Assembly (NCBI RefSeq): GCF_024359545.1
Contig: NZ_JAKQZG010000006.1
Location: forward strand, 186,001 to 250,000
Origin: Jiella marina
GTDB lineage: Bacteria; Pseudomonadota; Alphaproteobacteria; Rhizobiales; Rhizobiaceae
Reading direction: 5' to 3'
DNA: 64,000 bases
Part shown: positions 9,452 through 19,818 of the stretch, in pieces
Numbering within the stretch: position 1 is the stretch's first letter
Layout of the letters: each line of letters begins with the position of its first letter
Translations under genes and position numbers: made by a program
Notes under the pieces: model-generated
The model's input: only the letters and a program-made list of their open reading frames with translations
Databases searched by the model: none
What the model was told of the DNA's origin: nothing

Positions 9452-10396
9452 TCAAGCCCTGCTCTCCGGCTGTTCGGCCGGAGCCGGCAGAGCATTCTGG
9501 TTATCTGCTTGTTCGACAACGGGATTGGGTGCTTCGGCAAGCGTTGCCGGCGCCTTGGTCAAAAGCTTGAGAAGGGTCGCGATCTTCTCCTTCAGCTGAT
9601 GCCGGTGGACGACCATGTCGACCATGCCGTGTTCGAGGAGATATTCGGCCCGCTGGAAACCGTCGGGCAGCTTCTCGCGAATCGTCTGCTCGATCACCCG
9701 AGCGCCGGCAAAGCCGATCACGGCACCAGGCTCCGCGATATGGACGTCACCCAGCATGGCATAGGAAGCCGAAACGCCACCCGCCGTCGGATTGGTGAGA
9801 ACGACGATATAGGGAAGCCCTGCTTCCTTCAGCATTTCGACCGCGACGGTGGTGCGCGGAAGCTGCATCAGGGACAGGATCCCCTCCTGCATGCGGGCGC
9901 CGCCGGAGGCGGAGAAGAGAACCAGCGGCCGGTGCTCGGCGACGGCGGTCTCGAAGCCCTTGATGATCGCCTCGCCTGCCGCCATGCCGAGCGAGCCGCC
10001 CATAAACGCGAAGTCCTGAACCGTCGCGACGATCGGCAGCCCGTCCACATCGCCCTTGGCGACCAGCACAGCGTCGTCCATCTCGGCCTTGGCGCGATAT
10101 TCCTTCAGCCGGTCGACATAGCGCTTGGAATCGCGAAACTTCAGCGGATCGACGGGAGCCGATGGCAGATCGACCAGATCATAGGCGCCCTTGTCGAAAA
10201 AATGGTTCAGCCGGTCTCTCGCGCGGATGCGCATGTGGAAATCCGAGGACGGCACCACCCACTGATTGGCCTCGAGGTCCTTGTGGAAGACCATCTCCCC
10301 GGTCTCGGGACATTTGATCCAGAGATTTTCCGGCACCTGGCGCGCCGAGAGCAGGCTGGAGATCTTGGGGCGAACGTAGTTGGTGATCCAGTTCAC
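9452..10396 (-). CDS. accD: Acetyl-CoA carboxylase carboxyltransferase subunit beta
   Basis: The beta subunit of the carboxyltransferase that makes malonyl-CoA for fatty acid synthesis, 314 residues from the GTG at 10396 ([11 protein letters not shown]-type start; a second GTG three codons upstream at 10405 is also possible). Longer readings upstream do not match the family. The crotonase-fold part is typical ([36 protein letters not shown]). The N-terminal zinc ribbon keeps only its first Cys (KCPETGE); the other three positions are not Cys. As far as I recall this degenerate ribbon is usual in Rhizobiales AccD. Confidence 0.95.
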   Translation of the reverse strand: MNWITNYVRPKISSLLSARQVPENLWIKCPETGEMVFHKDLEANQWVVPSSDFHMRIRARDRLNHFFDKGAYDLVDLPSAPVDPLKFRDSKRYVDRLKEYRAKAEMDDAVLVAKGDVDGLPIVATVQDFAFMGGSLGMAAGEAIIKGFETAVAEHRPLVLFSASGGARMQEGILSLMQLPRTTVAVEMLKEAGLPYIVVLTNPTAGGVSASYAMLGDVHIAEPGAVIGFAGARVIEQTIREKLPDGFQRAEYLLEHGMVDMVVHRHQLKEKIATLLKLLTKAPATLAEAPNPVVEQADNQNALPAPAEQPESRA

Positions 10397-10554
10397 TTGA
10401 GACACGTCTCTTTCGTTGTCGAGCCGGACGGCGGATGAGGGCTGGCGAGACCGCTGTGGGTCCCTGCCGGCCGCGTGGCCGGCTTCACGCCGATGTGCCC
10501 AGCTGCGCACCCTTCGTGGCACATTGCCGACCGAGCATTCAGATGGTCCGCCGC

Positions 10555-11388
10555 TCAGACCTTCGCAAGGCGGGCGGTGCGAACGCCATCGGCCAGGCGC
10601 TTGACGATGTCGGACACGGCGGTGACGGAATCAAGGCCACCGGCCTCGTCCTTTGCTGCCGCCTCGATGGCAGAAACCAGAGCCGATCCGACGACGACGC
10701 CGTCAGCGCCGCGGCCGATCTCGGCCGCCTGTTCGGCACTACGCACGCCGAAACCGACGCAGACCGGCAGATCGGTGTGGCGCTTGATGCGGCCCACAGC
10801 CGCCGCGACCTTGTCGGCATCGGGCGCCGCCGAACCGGTGATGCCGGTGATCGAGACATAATAGACGAAGCCCGACGTGTTCTTCAGAACTGCCGGCAGG
10901 CGCTTGTCGTCGGTGGTCGGGGTGGCGAGACGGATGAAATTGAGCCCGGCATTCAGCGCCGGCAGGCAGAGCTCCTCGTCCATCTCCGGCGGCAGATCGA
11001 CCACGATCAGCCCGTCGACCCCGACTTCCAGCGCATCCTTCACGAAGGCATCCACGCCGTAGATGTAGATCGGATTGAAATAGCCCATCAGGATGATCGG
11101 CGTCTCGTCATCGCTCTTGCGAAACTCGGCGACGGTGGCGAGCGTCTTCTTCAGCGTCGCGCCGGCCTTCAGGGCGCGCAGCCCCGCCTTCTGGATCGCC
11201 GGCCCGTCGGCCATCGGGTCGGAAAACGGCATGCCGAGCTCGATGATGTCGGCCCCGGCCTCAGGCAACGACTGCACGATCTTCAGCGCCGTCTCCTGAT
11301 CCGGATCGCCGGCCATGACGAAGGTGACGAGGGCGGGACGGTCTTCGTCCTTCAGCTTGGCGAAACGGGCTTCGATGCGGGTCGTCAT
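10555..11388 (-). CDS. trpA: Tryptophan synthase alpha chain
   Basis: Alpha subunit (277 residues) that cleaves indole-3-glycerol phosphate and passes indole to TrpB. It carries the characteristic [21 protein letters not shown] (holding the catalytic Asp), the catalytic Glu in the N-terminal barrel, and [10 protein letters not shown] near the C-terminus. It lies 158 bases upstream of accD in the same direction. In many relatives it directly follows trpB; here cutA, a thioesterase on the other strand and a toxin-antitoxin pair lie in between, so trpA should need its own promoter. Confidence 0.97.
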   Translation of the reverse strand: MTTRIEARFAKLKDEDRPALVTFVMAGDPDQETALKIVQSLPEAGADIIELGMPFSDPMADGPAIQKAGLRALKAGATLKKTLATVAEFRKSDDETPIILMGYFNPIYIYGVDAFVKDALEVGVDGLIVVDLPPEMDEELCLPALNAGLNFIRLATPTTDDKRLPAVLKNTSGFVYYVSITGITGSAAPDADKVAAAVGRIKRHTDLPVCVGFGVRSAEQAAEIGRGADGVVVGSALVSAIEAAAKDEAGGLDSVTAVSDIVKRLADGVRTARLAKV

Positions 11389-11546
11389 GGGGCGCTTTCA
11401 GGTCACGGCGTCCGGGCGGCGGGCGCTTTCCGGACGGGCGGCATGGGTTTTCGTGCGGTTTCGAGCGGCCACCCTTACGCCATCAGGCAAGGCCCTGCCA
11501 AGCGCGCGGCGACGCCTCTGGACCGCAAATCCACCCTGTTGCCCGA

Positions 11547-11873
11547 TCACGGCTGACGACAGGATTCCTCGATCCACGCCGCTGTGGCGTCGTCCACGTA
11601 ATCGATCTTGTAGCCGAAGATCGCGGGCGTCTCGTATGGATGATTGGCGCGGATCGCCGCAGCGCAGGCATCGAAGAGGTCGGCGCGGGTCTTGATCACC
11701 AGCGGCCACTCGTCCTGCCGCTCCTGCTTGCCCTTCCAGATGTAGCGGCTATCCACCTCCTTGCCGCCGATATTGCAGCAGGCGGCCAGCTTCTCGTCGA
11801 GCAGGATATGGGTGAGTTCGCGTGCGATCAGAAGCTCCGGGCAGGTGACGTGGATTTCGACGACGTCGGTCAT
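11547..11873 (-). CDS. cutA: CutA1 divalent-cation tolerance protein
   Basis: Small ferredoxin-fold protein of 108 residues, the normal CutA1 length. Its signature segments are EKLAACCNI, YIWKGKQERQDEWPLVIKT and HPYETPAIFGYKID. CutA1 trimers are linked to copper tolerance in Escherichia coli, but their biochemical role is unsettled. It stands alone between trpA and a divergent thioesterase gene. Confidence 0.92.
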   Translation of the reverse strand: MTDVVEIHVTCPELLIARELTHILLDEKLAACCNIGGKEVDSRYIWKGKQERQDEWPLVIKTRADLFDACAAAIRANHPYETPAIFGYKIDYVDDATAAWIEESCRQP

Positions 11874-12007
11874 GGGTCGTTCTCGTTTGGTGGCTCTTGC
11901 GGTTTGACTTCAAGTCCCACCTCGGCACATAGGCGGAGCGCCCCATGACTTAAGGGGGTGGCGCCGCCAAACCGTACCCGACCCGATCACGATCGAGACC
12001 AGATTCG

Positions 12008-12445
12008 ATGTCGACACAACCGAGCCCATCCGATTTCAGCGCCCTCACACGCGACAAGCTGCGCTACCGAGACACCGACCGGCAGGGCCATGTGAACAAT
12101 GCGGTCTTTTCCACCTTCTTCGAGACCGGGCGCGTCGAGATGCTCTACGATTTCGACCAACCGCTGACGCCGGCCGGAACCGCCTTCGTCGTCGCGCGGC
12201 TGGCGATCGATTACGTCGCCGAGGTCGTCTGGCCGGGCGAGGTCGAGATCGGCACTTCCGTCCGCTCGATCGGCCGAAGCTCGATCCGGCTGGATCAGGC
12301 GCTCTTCCAGAACGGAAAGCTGGCGGCGAAGGCGGAGACCGTCATCGTCCTGATGGACGAAAGCACAAGGCGCTCGACTGCACTGCCGGAAACGGCGCTT
12401 GAGCGGTTGAGGCCGTATGTGATGGAGAAGGACGCTTCGGCGTGA
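12008..12445 (+). CDS. Acyl-CoA thioesterase (4HBT, hotdog fold)
   Basis: A 145-residue hotdog-fold protein of the 4-hydroxybenzoyl-CoA thioesterase type. The segment LRYRDTDRQGHVNNAVFSTFFE contains the D-x-x-GHVNN signature whose Asp is catalytic in this family. Such enzymes hydrolyse acyl-CoA or acyl-ACP; the chain-length preference cannot be read from sequence. It is the only + strand gene inside the trp block and therefore divides that block into separate transcription units. Confidence 0.85.
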   Translation: MSTQPSPSDFSALTRDKLRYRDTDRQGHVNNAVFSTFFETGRVEMLYDFDQPLTPAGTAFVVARLAIDYVAEVVWPGEVEIGTSVRSIGRSSIRLDQALFQNGKLAAKAETVIVLMDESTRRSTALPETALERLRPYVMEKDASA

Positions 12446-12484
12446 TTCGTGCTTCGACGTGTCCAGACAAGGCAAAGTGCATCG

Positions 12485-12781
12485 TCAAGCTTCGTCTTCC
12501 GGGAAGGCATCAGAGTTATCGGCGCGCTTGTCCCAAATCCTGAGCACTTCGATACGCTCGCTCTTGAGCCGATAAATCACGCAGAAAGGCGTCCGGCGGA
12601 TCGGCCATTCGCGGACGCCGCCCTCGACTTCTCTGCCAGCCATGGGATGTACCGCCAGCAGATCCATCGAACGCCGATAGTGTCTTGCCGCACCGATCGC
12701 ACCGCTTTGAAAGACTTCCTGATAATACCGTTTGAACCAGACGAGATCGGCAACCGCCTGTTCAAGGAAGACGATTTTCAT
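12485..12781 (-). CDS. RelE/ParE-superfamily toxin
   Basis: A 98-residue protein with the ParE/RelE fold pattern: an N-terminal strand (MKIVFLEQAVADLVWFKRYY), a helical part ending in HPMAGREVEGG, and C-terminal strands containing CVIYRLKSERIEVLRIWDKR. ParE members poison DNA gyrase and RelE members cleave mRNA on the ribosome; this sequence looks closer to ParE, but the target is inferred. Its start overlaps the stop of the antitoxin gene by ATGA (12778-12781), the usual antitoxin-first layout. Confidence 0.85.
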   Translation of the reverse strand: MKIVFLEQAVADLVWFKRYYQEVFQSGAIGAARHYRRSMDLLAVHPMAGREVEGGVREWPIRRTPFCVIYRLKSERIEVLRIWDKRADNSDAFPEDEA

Positions 12782-13059
12782 CGTTGCGGAAAAATGTTGG
12801 CCTTGGGCGGCTCTCCCGGCTCACCATCCTGCCAGCTATCCACCCAACGATCGACGGCTTCCCGGGAAACAAAAACGCCCCGATCCGCTTCGCGCACCGC
12901 CTCGGTGATAACGGTACGCCTGCGTTTCGCCGCCTCGAGATAGGCCCCGATCGCCTCTTCAGCGAGCGAAGCCGGAGAGAGCGACCGTCGCCTTGCCTCG
13001 TCGTCGAACTCAGCGAGCACGGCGTCGTCGAGATCGAGCGACAGATCGAGCGTTCCCAT
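12778..13059 (-). CDS. Ribbon-helix-helix-type antitoxin
   Basis: A 93-residue acidic protein directly before and overlapping the ParE-like toxin gene. The N-terminal MGTLDLSLDLDDAVLAEFDDEARRR followed by SPASLAEEAIGAYLEAAKRR fits a ribbon-helix-helix DNA-binding domain, and the rest (VFVSREAVDRWVDSW) would bind the toxin. It should repress its own operon. A GGAGAT ribosome binding site precedes the ATG. It starts only 25 bases after the trpB stop, so it may also be read from the trp promoter. Confidence 0.82.
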   Translation of the reverse strand: MGTLDLSLDLDDAVLAEFDDEARRRSLSPASLAEEAIGAYLEAAKRRRTVITEAVREADRGVFVSREAVDRWVDSWQDGEPGEPPKANIFPQR

Positions 13060-13084
13060 AACCTATCTCCAGCGTGGCAGGCCT

Positions 13085-14305
<1,221 letters not shown>

Positions 14306-14340
14306 GGGGCAAACACTTTCTGGCTCTGGCATTTTCCGGC

Positions 14341-14994
14341 TCAGGCCGTCGCTTTCAGCCGATCGAGCGCATCGAAGAAGAGGTTCAGGCGGCCGACATC
14401 CTTGACGCCCGGTGCGCTTTCGACGCCTGAGGATATGTCGATGCCGGAGGGCCGCGCAATCCGCACCGCCTCGGCGACATTCGTGGCGTCGATCCCTCCG
14501 GAAAGCATGTAGGCGAGCTCCGGGTCAAGGGAATCGAGCAGCGTCCAGTCGAAGGAGACGCCGTTTCCGCCGGGCAGCACCGACCCCTTGGGCCGCTTGG
14601 AGTCGAGCAGGATGCGATCGGCCACGGGTCGGTAGGGTTCGATCGCCTCCAGATCAGCGGCCTCGGCGACGGGCAGTGCCTTCATCACCTTCAACCCCGT
14701 ATTCGCCCTGATCTCGGCGACACGCTCCGGCGTCTCCCTGCCATGGAGCTGCAGCCAGTCCGGCCGCGCCTCTTCGGCGAAACGCGCCACCAGTGCATCG
14801 TCGGGATTCACGGTGACGATCACGGTCTCGGCCCGGCCGTCCACCAGCCGCACCAGTTCAGCGATCCGCTCCACGGACAGATGCCGCGGGCTCTTTGCAA
14901 AATGCACGAACCCGATATGCGTCGCGCCGCGCGCGATGGCGGTTTCGACGGTTTCGGGGGTGGAAAGGCCACAGATCTTGATGTCGAGCGTCAT
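14341..14994 (-). CDS. trpF: Phosphoribosylanthranilate isomerase
   Basis: TIM-barrel isomerase (217 residues) of the tryptophan pathway that converts phosphoribosylanthranilate to the CdRP enol form. [10 protein letters not shown] near the N-terminus holds the catalytic Cys, followed by [15 protein letters not shown], and [10 protein letters not shown] and DISSGVES bind phosphate near the C-terminus. I chose the ATG at 14994 ([10 protein letters not shown]) over 15042 because the family begins just before IKICG. It is the first gene of the trpF-trpB unit. Confidence 0.96.
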   Translation of the reverse strand: MTLDIKICGLSTPETVETAIARGATHIGFVHFAKSPRHLSVERIAELVRLVDGRAETVIVTVNPDDALVARFAEEARPDWLQLHGRETPERVAEIRANTGLKVMKALPVAEAADLEAIEPYRPVADRILLDSKRPKGSVLPGGNGVSFDWTLLDSLDPELAYMLSGGIDATNVAEAVRIARPSGIDISSGVESAPGVKDVGRLNLFFDALDRLKATA

Positions 14995-15141
14995 GGAAAG
15001 GCAAGTGGCATCAAAGCTTGGCGATGTCGAGGGCGAAAGCAATCGGTGACGATCTGCTGTGGACTTGTTTGAGGCAACTCCGGTCGATCATTCATTGATC
15101 CGCACGTTCGGTGGATCCGCGCTCTGCTGTCGTCGCGACGT

Positions 15142-15383
15142 CCCCTCGCCCTTCGACAGGCTCAGGATGAGGGGACGACTTTGAAGTCCGCGAGACGGCA
15201 CCCTCCCCTGTGAAGCCTGGCGAGGGCCGCAGCGGTCATCCCGCTCCCTCATCCTGAGCTTGTCGAAGGACGAGGGAGCGGCTCTGAGCCCTGCGAGCCG
15301 GCCCTTCTCCCCGTGAAGCCTGTCAAGCGTCGCAACGCTCCTCCCATTCCCTCATCCTGAGCCTGTCGAAGGGCGAGGGAATG
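15142..15383. repeat. Three copies of a palindromic CTCATCCTGAGC-TTGTCGAAGG repeat
   Basis: Copies at 15142-15174 (opposite direction), 15243-15279 and 15345-15383 share CTCATCCTGAGCNTGTCGAAGG, flanked by arms that pair with each other (for example CATTCCCTC with GAGGGAATG). A fourth, shorter copy lies at 16253-16286. This is a very common intergenic repeat in Alphaproteobacteria. They fill the 413-base gap between trpF and the metallopeptidase gene (14995-15407), in which no gene is seen. Confidence 0.85.
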
Positions 15384-15407
15384 GCGGCACCACGCCAGAG
15401 AAGGCTT

Positions 15408-16175
15408 TCACCCGACTCCGATCGCATGCAGCCCCGACCCGTGCCGCTTCAGCCAGGCCTTCCCCGCTTCCGTCTCGGCACAGAGATCTCGACACAGTGC
15501 CCAGAAGTTCGGCCCGTGGTTCATCTCCCGGAAATGGGCGACCTCGTGGGCGGCGAGATAGTCGAGGACGTGGGGCGGGGCCATGATGATGCGCCAAGAA
15601 AAGGCGAGGCGGCGGTCGTGGCTGCAGGAGCCCCAGCGGCTGGTCGTGTCCTTGATGGTGATCCCGCGCGGCTCGAGCCCGACGGCGGCGGAATGGCGCT
15701 TCACGGCCATCAGGAGATCGTCGCGCGCCTCGCGTCGGAGGAAGTCGAGGACGCGGCGGGAGAAGTGCTCCGGCGCCCCGCCCACGAGAAGCTCGCGCGC
15801 CGGCCCCTCACCGGCTTCGTTCGCGATTTCCAGACGCGTCGTCATCCGCCCGCCGCGATGGACGAGCAGCACCGGCTCACCGCGGATCGGAATCGTCGCA
15901 CCCGGCACGATCGTGACGCGCTCCGGTCCGCGCGAGACGCGCTCCTCCACCCACCCGCGATGGCGATCCAGAAACTCCCGAATCTTGCGATTGGCCATGC
16001 CGCGCGGCGCCGTCACCACCAAGCCCGTTCCGCCCGGCGCGATGCGCAGGATCAGGCGTTTCGCACGCGGATTGTGGCGAACGGTGAGAGGCAGTCGACC
16101 GCCTTCGAACTCGATCGCATCGGGCAGCGGGGTCTCTTGTTTGCGGCGGAGCAGTTTCGGGAGGTTCGGCGCCAC
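15408..16175 (-). CDS. YgjP-like (SprT/M48-type) zinc metallopeptidase
   Basis: A 255-residue protein of the YgjP/DUF45 family. The zinc motif HEVAHFREMNHGPNFW is at about residues 208-223, with a DTTSRWGSCS signature before it and the N-terminal pattern GRLPLTVRHNPRAKRLILRI. Substrates of the family are not settled. I place the start at the GTG at 16175 because everything upstream in frame (to 16319) is translated repeat sequence, and the repeat itself offers a GAGGGGGG ribosome-binding-like stretch 5 bases before this GTG. The start is therefore inferred; the family assignment is firm. Confidence 0.85.
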   Translation of the reverse strand: MAPNLPKLLRRKQETPLPDAIEFEGGRLPLTVRHNPRAKRLILRIAPGGTGLVVTAPRGMANRKIREFLDRHRGWVEERVSRGPERVTIVPGATIPIRGEPVLLVHRGGRMTTRLEIANEAGEGPARELLVGGAPEHFSRRVLDFLRREARDDLLMAVKRHSAAVGLEPRGITIKDTTSRWGSCSHDRRLAFSWRIIMAPPHVLDYLAAHEVAHFREMNHGPNFWALCRDLCAETEAGKAWLKRHGSGLHAIGVG

Positions 16176-16178
16176 CTT

Positions 16179-16314
16179 ACCCCCCTCTGTCCTGCCGGAC
16201 ATCTCCCCCGCAAGGGGGGAGATTGGCCGTCGTGAATGACAGCGCGCACCACTCCCCCCCTCCTGAGCTTGTCGAAGGGCGGGGGAGAGGCCGGCAAAGC
16301 CGGTAGAGGGGGGT
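16179..16314. repeat. Composite palindromic repeat upstream of the metallopeptidase
   Basis: The ends are inverted (ACCCCCCTCT at 16179-16188 and AGAGGGGGGT at 16305-16314). The left half, with CTGCCGGACATCTCCCCCGCAAGGGGGGAGA, matches the right half of the element inside addA. A CTGAGCTTGTCGAAGG repeat (16253-16286) sits in the middle. It looks like a nested or recombined element. Its edge is 4 bases from the chosen GTG start of the metallopeptidase. Confidence 0.8.
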
Positions 16315-16422
16315 ATCAAGCGGAAAGCGATGGAGTGAAGGCATTCAGGATAGCGACCGTAGCAATTATGGAGGAGAGCAGAGCCTCAACGTCCCCTCGC
16401 TTTCCTTCAATACCCTACCCCA

Positions 16423-16463
16423 CAAACCAAAACAAAACGGCGGCACCCCGAAGGATGCCGCCG
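16423..16463 (-). terminator. Intrinsic terminator after the DUF2852 gene
   Basis: Read on the minus strand, an 8-base stem CGGCGGCA/TGCCGCCG with a 10-base loop is followed by TTTTGTTTTGGTTTG. It lies about 30 bases after the stop of the DUF2852 gene, and the T-rich tail fits termination in that direction. Confidence 0.8.
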
Positions 16464-16494
16464 CCCACAGCTTGGCTGAAGGAAATGCTCGAAC

Positions 16495-16926
16495 TCAGGC
16501 GGGATGGCCGTCGACCACCTGGCCGCCATTGTCGCGGTTCTTGCGGTCGCGCATGAACTTGTCGAACTCTTCCTGGTCCTTGGCGCGGCGCAGTTCGCGG
16601 GCATAGGATTCGAACTCGGCCGAGGCTTCGTTCAGCTTGCGGCGCTCCTCGTCGAGACGGGCCAGTTCGGCTTCGCGCCAGTCGTCGAAGGCGACGTTGC
16701 CGGTGCGCTCCATGCCGAAGGGCTGCTTGAAGCCGGCCCGCTTCATCGAGCCCATGAACTTGTCGGTCGAGCGATTGACGTCCGTCTTGAAGCCTTCGAG
16801 GCGCTCGCCCCAAAGGATGTAGGCCAGCATCGCAAGACCAAGCGGCCACCAGACGATGAAGCCGCCAACCATCACGGCGATCGTTACAGGCGTCCAGGCA
16901 GGACGAATCAATGCGTGGGAAGTCAT
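16495..16926 (-). CDS. DUF2852 family membrane protein
   Basis: A 143-residue protein from the ATG at 16926 (MTSHALIRPAWTP); an ATG 13 codons upstream is also possible. One or two hydrophobic helices (about residues 14-38, IAVMVGGFIVWWPLGLAMLAYILWG) are followed by a long charged, probably coiled-coil stretch (ELARLDEERRKLNEASAEFESYAREL). This matches DUF2852, a Rhizobiales-typical family of unknown role. It is monocistronic, with its own terminator. Confidence 0.82.
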   Translation of the reverse strand: MTSHALIRPAWTPVTIAVMVGGFIVWWPLGLAMLAYILWGERLEGFKTDVNRSTDKFMGSMKRAGFKQPFGMERTGNVAFDDWREAELARLDEERRKLNEASAEFESYARELRRAKDQEEFDKFMRDRKNRDNGGQVVDGHPA

Positions 16927-17108
16927 CGCAGTCACGTTCCTCTCGAATATGGCCGCGACGTCCAAGCATCGCGGGAGATTTCAATCTCGTTTCTTTCTGA
17001 TACGAAACAGATGGTGAGCGATTTCTCCCCGTTCAATGGAATTTGCACGAAAATCGTACTTTCACCCGTCGATTTTCGGCACGATCCCGACCCGAGCGAG
17101 CACCCGCC

Positions 17109-17675
17109 TCAGCGAATACCACGCTCGGCCGCCTGTGCCCCCTCCTCGGGCTCGGCCAGGGTGCGGACGATGTCCTTGGAGACGAAGTCGGCCGCGCGTT
17201 CGAACGCTGCGTCGTTGTCTCCGCGAAACGAGATGACCCGGTCGAACAGGATGCGATCCTTCGCGACGTCGAGGACGTCGATCCGCCCCCAGCCGACGAG
17301 GGTGCTCATCTTCTGAATCGAACCGAAGACCAGATAGTCGGCCTCGGCCCGCTGTGCGGCTGCAAGCAGTTTCTTGCCGCCCAGCGTCTCCAGGCTGCAT
17401 TCCTCCGTGCCGAGGCAGTCGAGTTCGACGAGATCGTAGACGCCCTCACCGGTCAGGTTTTCCCCGATCCGCGTCGCGAAGGCCGCGACCCGAGCCTCGT
17501 GTTCGGCAGTCTGGTCCTGCGGTTCGCCGGAGGTGTCCTTATAGTCGAACCGGGCGACGGCAAACGTCTCGGGCTCGGCCGCATGGGCCGGGGATGTCGA
17601 TGGGAACGGACCGGCACCGACCAGCGCGCACACGATCATCAAACTCGTACCGATCCCCCGATGCGATTTCCCCAT
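17109..17675 (-). CDS. DUF2380 domain protein, secreted
   Basis: A 188-residue protein from the ATG at 17675 (MGKSHRGIG). A signal peptide is likely (TSLMIVCALVGAGPF...SPAHA-AEP, cut near residue 33). The mature part has the DUF2380 look: FAVARFDYKDTSGEP, then ADYLVFGSIQKMSTLVGWG and DRVISFRGDNDAAFERAADFV. The family resembles periplasmic components of unknown function. The ORF continues upstream to 18104, but this runs over the divergent GDPD gene and has no family match. GDPD and this gene share a 265-base divergent promoter region. Confidence 0.75.
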   Translation of the reverse strand: MGKSHRGIGTSLMIVCALVGAGPFPSTSPAHAAEPETFAVARFDYKDTSGEPQDQTAEHEARVAAFATRIGENLTGEGVYDLVELDCLGTEECSLETLGGKKLLAAAQRAEADYLVFGSIQKMSTLVGWGRIDVLDVAKDRILFDRVISFRGDNDAAFERAADFVSKDIVRTLAEPEEGAQAAERGIR

Positions 17676-17940
17676 GCCATCAACTCCCTGTTCCATCCTA
17701 TAACGCGATCTGCGGGCGCAGAATGGCCGTCTCCAACGATCGGCCAGGCTGCATTCCGGCTCTCCCCTGCACCATGGCTCGGCGAACTCGCGGCAGGCAA
17801 CCAGGGAAGCGGCGATCGGGAAGCTCCCAGGGTCCTGACGGGCAAGTTGCCCGAGGCCGGGAAAGCCCGCGAGCGTCGCGGGGCTGTCATCGGACTGGTT
17901 TATAGGCGCCGCGAGATCCACAAAAGCTCGGGAGTTGCCT

Positions 17941-19209
17941 GTGTCCTCATCCGTCTTCGCCGCTGCGCTCGCTGCATCCGTCTTAGTCCTGTCATCGGTG
18001 GGGGGGGCACAGACCGCCGATCTGCCGCCGGTGCCGACCGAGAACGCCGCCGTCGGCGTGCGTCCGCTCGCCCTTCTCGACAGCCTCGAGGCCGGACCGC
18101 TCAAGGAGAAGCTCAGCCAGTGCGTCGGCCAGGAGATGAAGGTCTCCGACTGGTCGATCGGCCATCGCGGCGCCCCGCTGGAATTTCCCGAGCATTCCCG
18201 CGAGTCCTATATTGCGGCCGCACGGCAGGGCGCTGGCGTCATCGAGTGCGACGTCGCCTTCACCAAGGACCGGGAACTTGTCTGCCGGCACGCCCAGTGC
18301 GACCTTGCGACGACGACCGACATTTTGACCCGGCCGGAGCTCGCCTCGAAATGCTCCGACCCCTTCACGCCGGCAGATGCGGCCAATGGCGTCGAAGCCA
18401 CCGCCACCTGCTGCACCAGCGATCTGACGCTCGCCGAATTCATGACGCTGAACGCCAAGATGGACTCGTCCGACAAGACGGCGACCACGGCCGAAGCCTT
18501 CCAGGGCGGCAACCCGACCTGGCGCTCGACGCTCTATTCGCCGGGCACCGTGATGAGCCACAAGGACTACATCCAGCTGATCAAGGGGCTCGGTCGCAAG
18601 TTCACGCCGGAACTGAAGACGCCGGAAGTCGAGATGCCCTATGAGGGCGACTACAGCCAGGAAGCCTACGCAGCCCAGATGATCGAGGATTACAAGGAGG
18701 CGGGCGTCCCCGCTTCCGACGTCTATCCCCAGTCCTTCCTGCTCGATGACGTGAAATACTGGATCGAGAACTATCCCGAGTTCGGCCAGCAGGCCGTCTA
18801 TCTCGACGATCGCTACGAGACGCTCGAAGGCTTCGACCCGATGAAGCCGGAGACCTTCCAGCCGACCATGCAGGAACTGGCCGAGTCCGGCGTCAAGATC
18901 GTCGCGCCGCCGCTCTGGATGCTGGTCACGGCGGGCGAGAACGGCGCGATCGTCCCCTCCCCCTATGCGGATGAGGCGAAGGCCGCCGGGCTCGACATCA
19001 TCACCTGGTCGCTGGAGCGGTCCGGCCCGCTCGCCGGCGGAGGCGGCTGGTACTACCAGAGCATTTCCGACGTGGTGGACTCCGACGGCGACATGCTGCG
19101 CCTGCTCGACACGCTGGCGAACGATACCGGCGTGATCGGGGTCTTCTCTGACTGGCCAGCCACCACCACTTTCTTCGCCAATTGCCTCGGCCTCGGCATG
19201 GCGGAATAG
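17941..19209 (+). CDS. Secreted glycerophosphodiester phosphodiesterase family protein
   Basis: A 422-residue GDPD-family enzyme expected to hydrolyse glycerophosphodiesters to glycerol-3-phosphate and an alcohol in the periplasm. The catalytic pattern is present: [13 protein letters not shown] (catalytic His), [11 protein letters not shown] (metal Glu/Asp) and CRHAQCDL (second His). Two Cys-rich stretches ([14 protein letters not shown]) suggest disulfides in an exported protein. The start is GTG at 17941, 6 bases after GGGAG, giving a signal peptide [27 protein letters not shown] at 17935 overlaps the ribosome binding site and is less likely. Confidence 0.88.
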   Translation: MSSSVFAAALAASVLVLSSVGGAQTADLPPVPTENAAVGVRPLALLDSLEAGPLKEKLSQCVGQEMKVSDWSIGHRGAPLEFPEHSRESYIAAARQGAGVIECDVAFTKDRELVCRHAQCDLATTTDILTRPELASKCSDPFTPADAANGVEATATCCTSDLTLAEFMTLNAKMDSSDKTATTAEAFQGGNPTWRSTLYSPGTVMSHKDYIQLIKGLGRKFTPELKTPEVEMPYEGDYSQEAYAAQMIEDYKEAGVPASDVYPQSFLLDDVKYWIENYPEFGQQAVYLDDRYETLEGFDPMKPETFQPTMQELAESGVKIVAPPLWMLVTAGENGAIVPSPYADEAKAAGLDIITWSLERSGPLAGGGGWYYQSISDVVDSDGDMLRLLDTLANDTGVIGVFSDWPATTTFFANCLGLGMAE

Positions 19210-19354
19210 ACAGCCAACGAAATTCGGCCGGGATTTTCCTCCTGTCGCCGAAATTTCATTGGGACGGGCCCGGCGATTCGCGCATAATATCGACGATGCT
19301 CGGAGATCGTTCCGGGCCCTCTGAGACAAGCTGGCAACCGGTCTGGAGACCACA

Positions 19355-19738
19355 ATGACCTCGACCGCCGATCCGACGCTACGTCCCTCCTACGGGCGAA
19401 CCATGATCGACTGGTTTCATGCCGTGTTCCGCTCCGAACGCGGCATGGTTGCCGGCAGGCGAGCGGACGATCTGTCGCCGCTCGAATACGCCTTTGGCGA
19501 CGGCATGGCCGGCCCCGGCAATCCTGGCGAGAGCCCGGCTGGCAGCTTTGCCGTATTGAAGGACGAGCCTCGGACCGGACCGCGGCCCATTCGGGACATC
19601 GATCAGCTCTATGCGGTGGCGCAGGCCGCCGGGTCCACCATCGTGACCAATGGGGATGATGACGCGGCCGACCTGCCGCTCACGCGCCACGATCCCGAAG
19701 CGCCCATCCGCGTCCGCAAGGTCGACGATCGTTCCTGA
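19355..19738 (+). CDS. Hypothetical protein, 127 residues
   Basis: I do not recognise this protein. It starts MTSTADPTLRPSYGRTM, has no signal peptide or membrane segment, and is hydrophilic with acidic stretches (VTNGDDDAADLPL). The frame has an ATG start, normal codon use with high G/C at third positions, and fits between the GDPD gene and a ceramidase-like gene in the same direction. A frame on the other strand (19379-19783) overlaps it and is taken to be a shadow. Confidence 0.55.
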   Translation: MTSTADPTLRPSYGRTMIDWFHAVFRSERGMVAGRRADDLSPLEYAFGDGMAGPGNPGESPAGSFAVLKDEPRTGPRPIRDIDQLYAVAQAAGSTIVTNGDDDAADLPLTRHDPEAPIRVRKVDDRS

Positions 19739-19818
19739 CGCGACAGATAGTTCGGGGCTTGTCGCGACATGGTGTGGTGACATGATCCGGACAGTTCAGG
19801 ACGCGGGCTGATACTCTC

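Noticed and set aside
15142-15383. The three repeats as a CRISPR array
   Set aside because: The copies alternate in direction and are unevenly spaced, with no cas genes; they are dispersed palindromic repeats.
17992-19353. A 453-codon frame opposite the GDPD gene
   Set aside because: Arg/Gly/Val-rich shadow; GDPD catalytic motifs lie on the plus strand.
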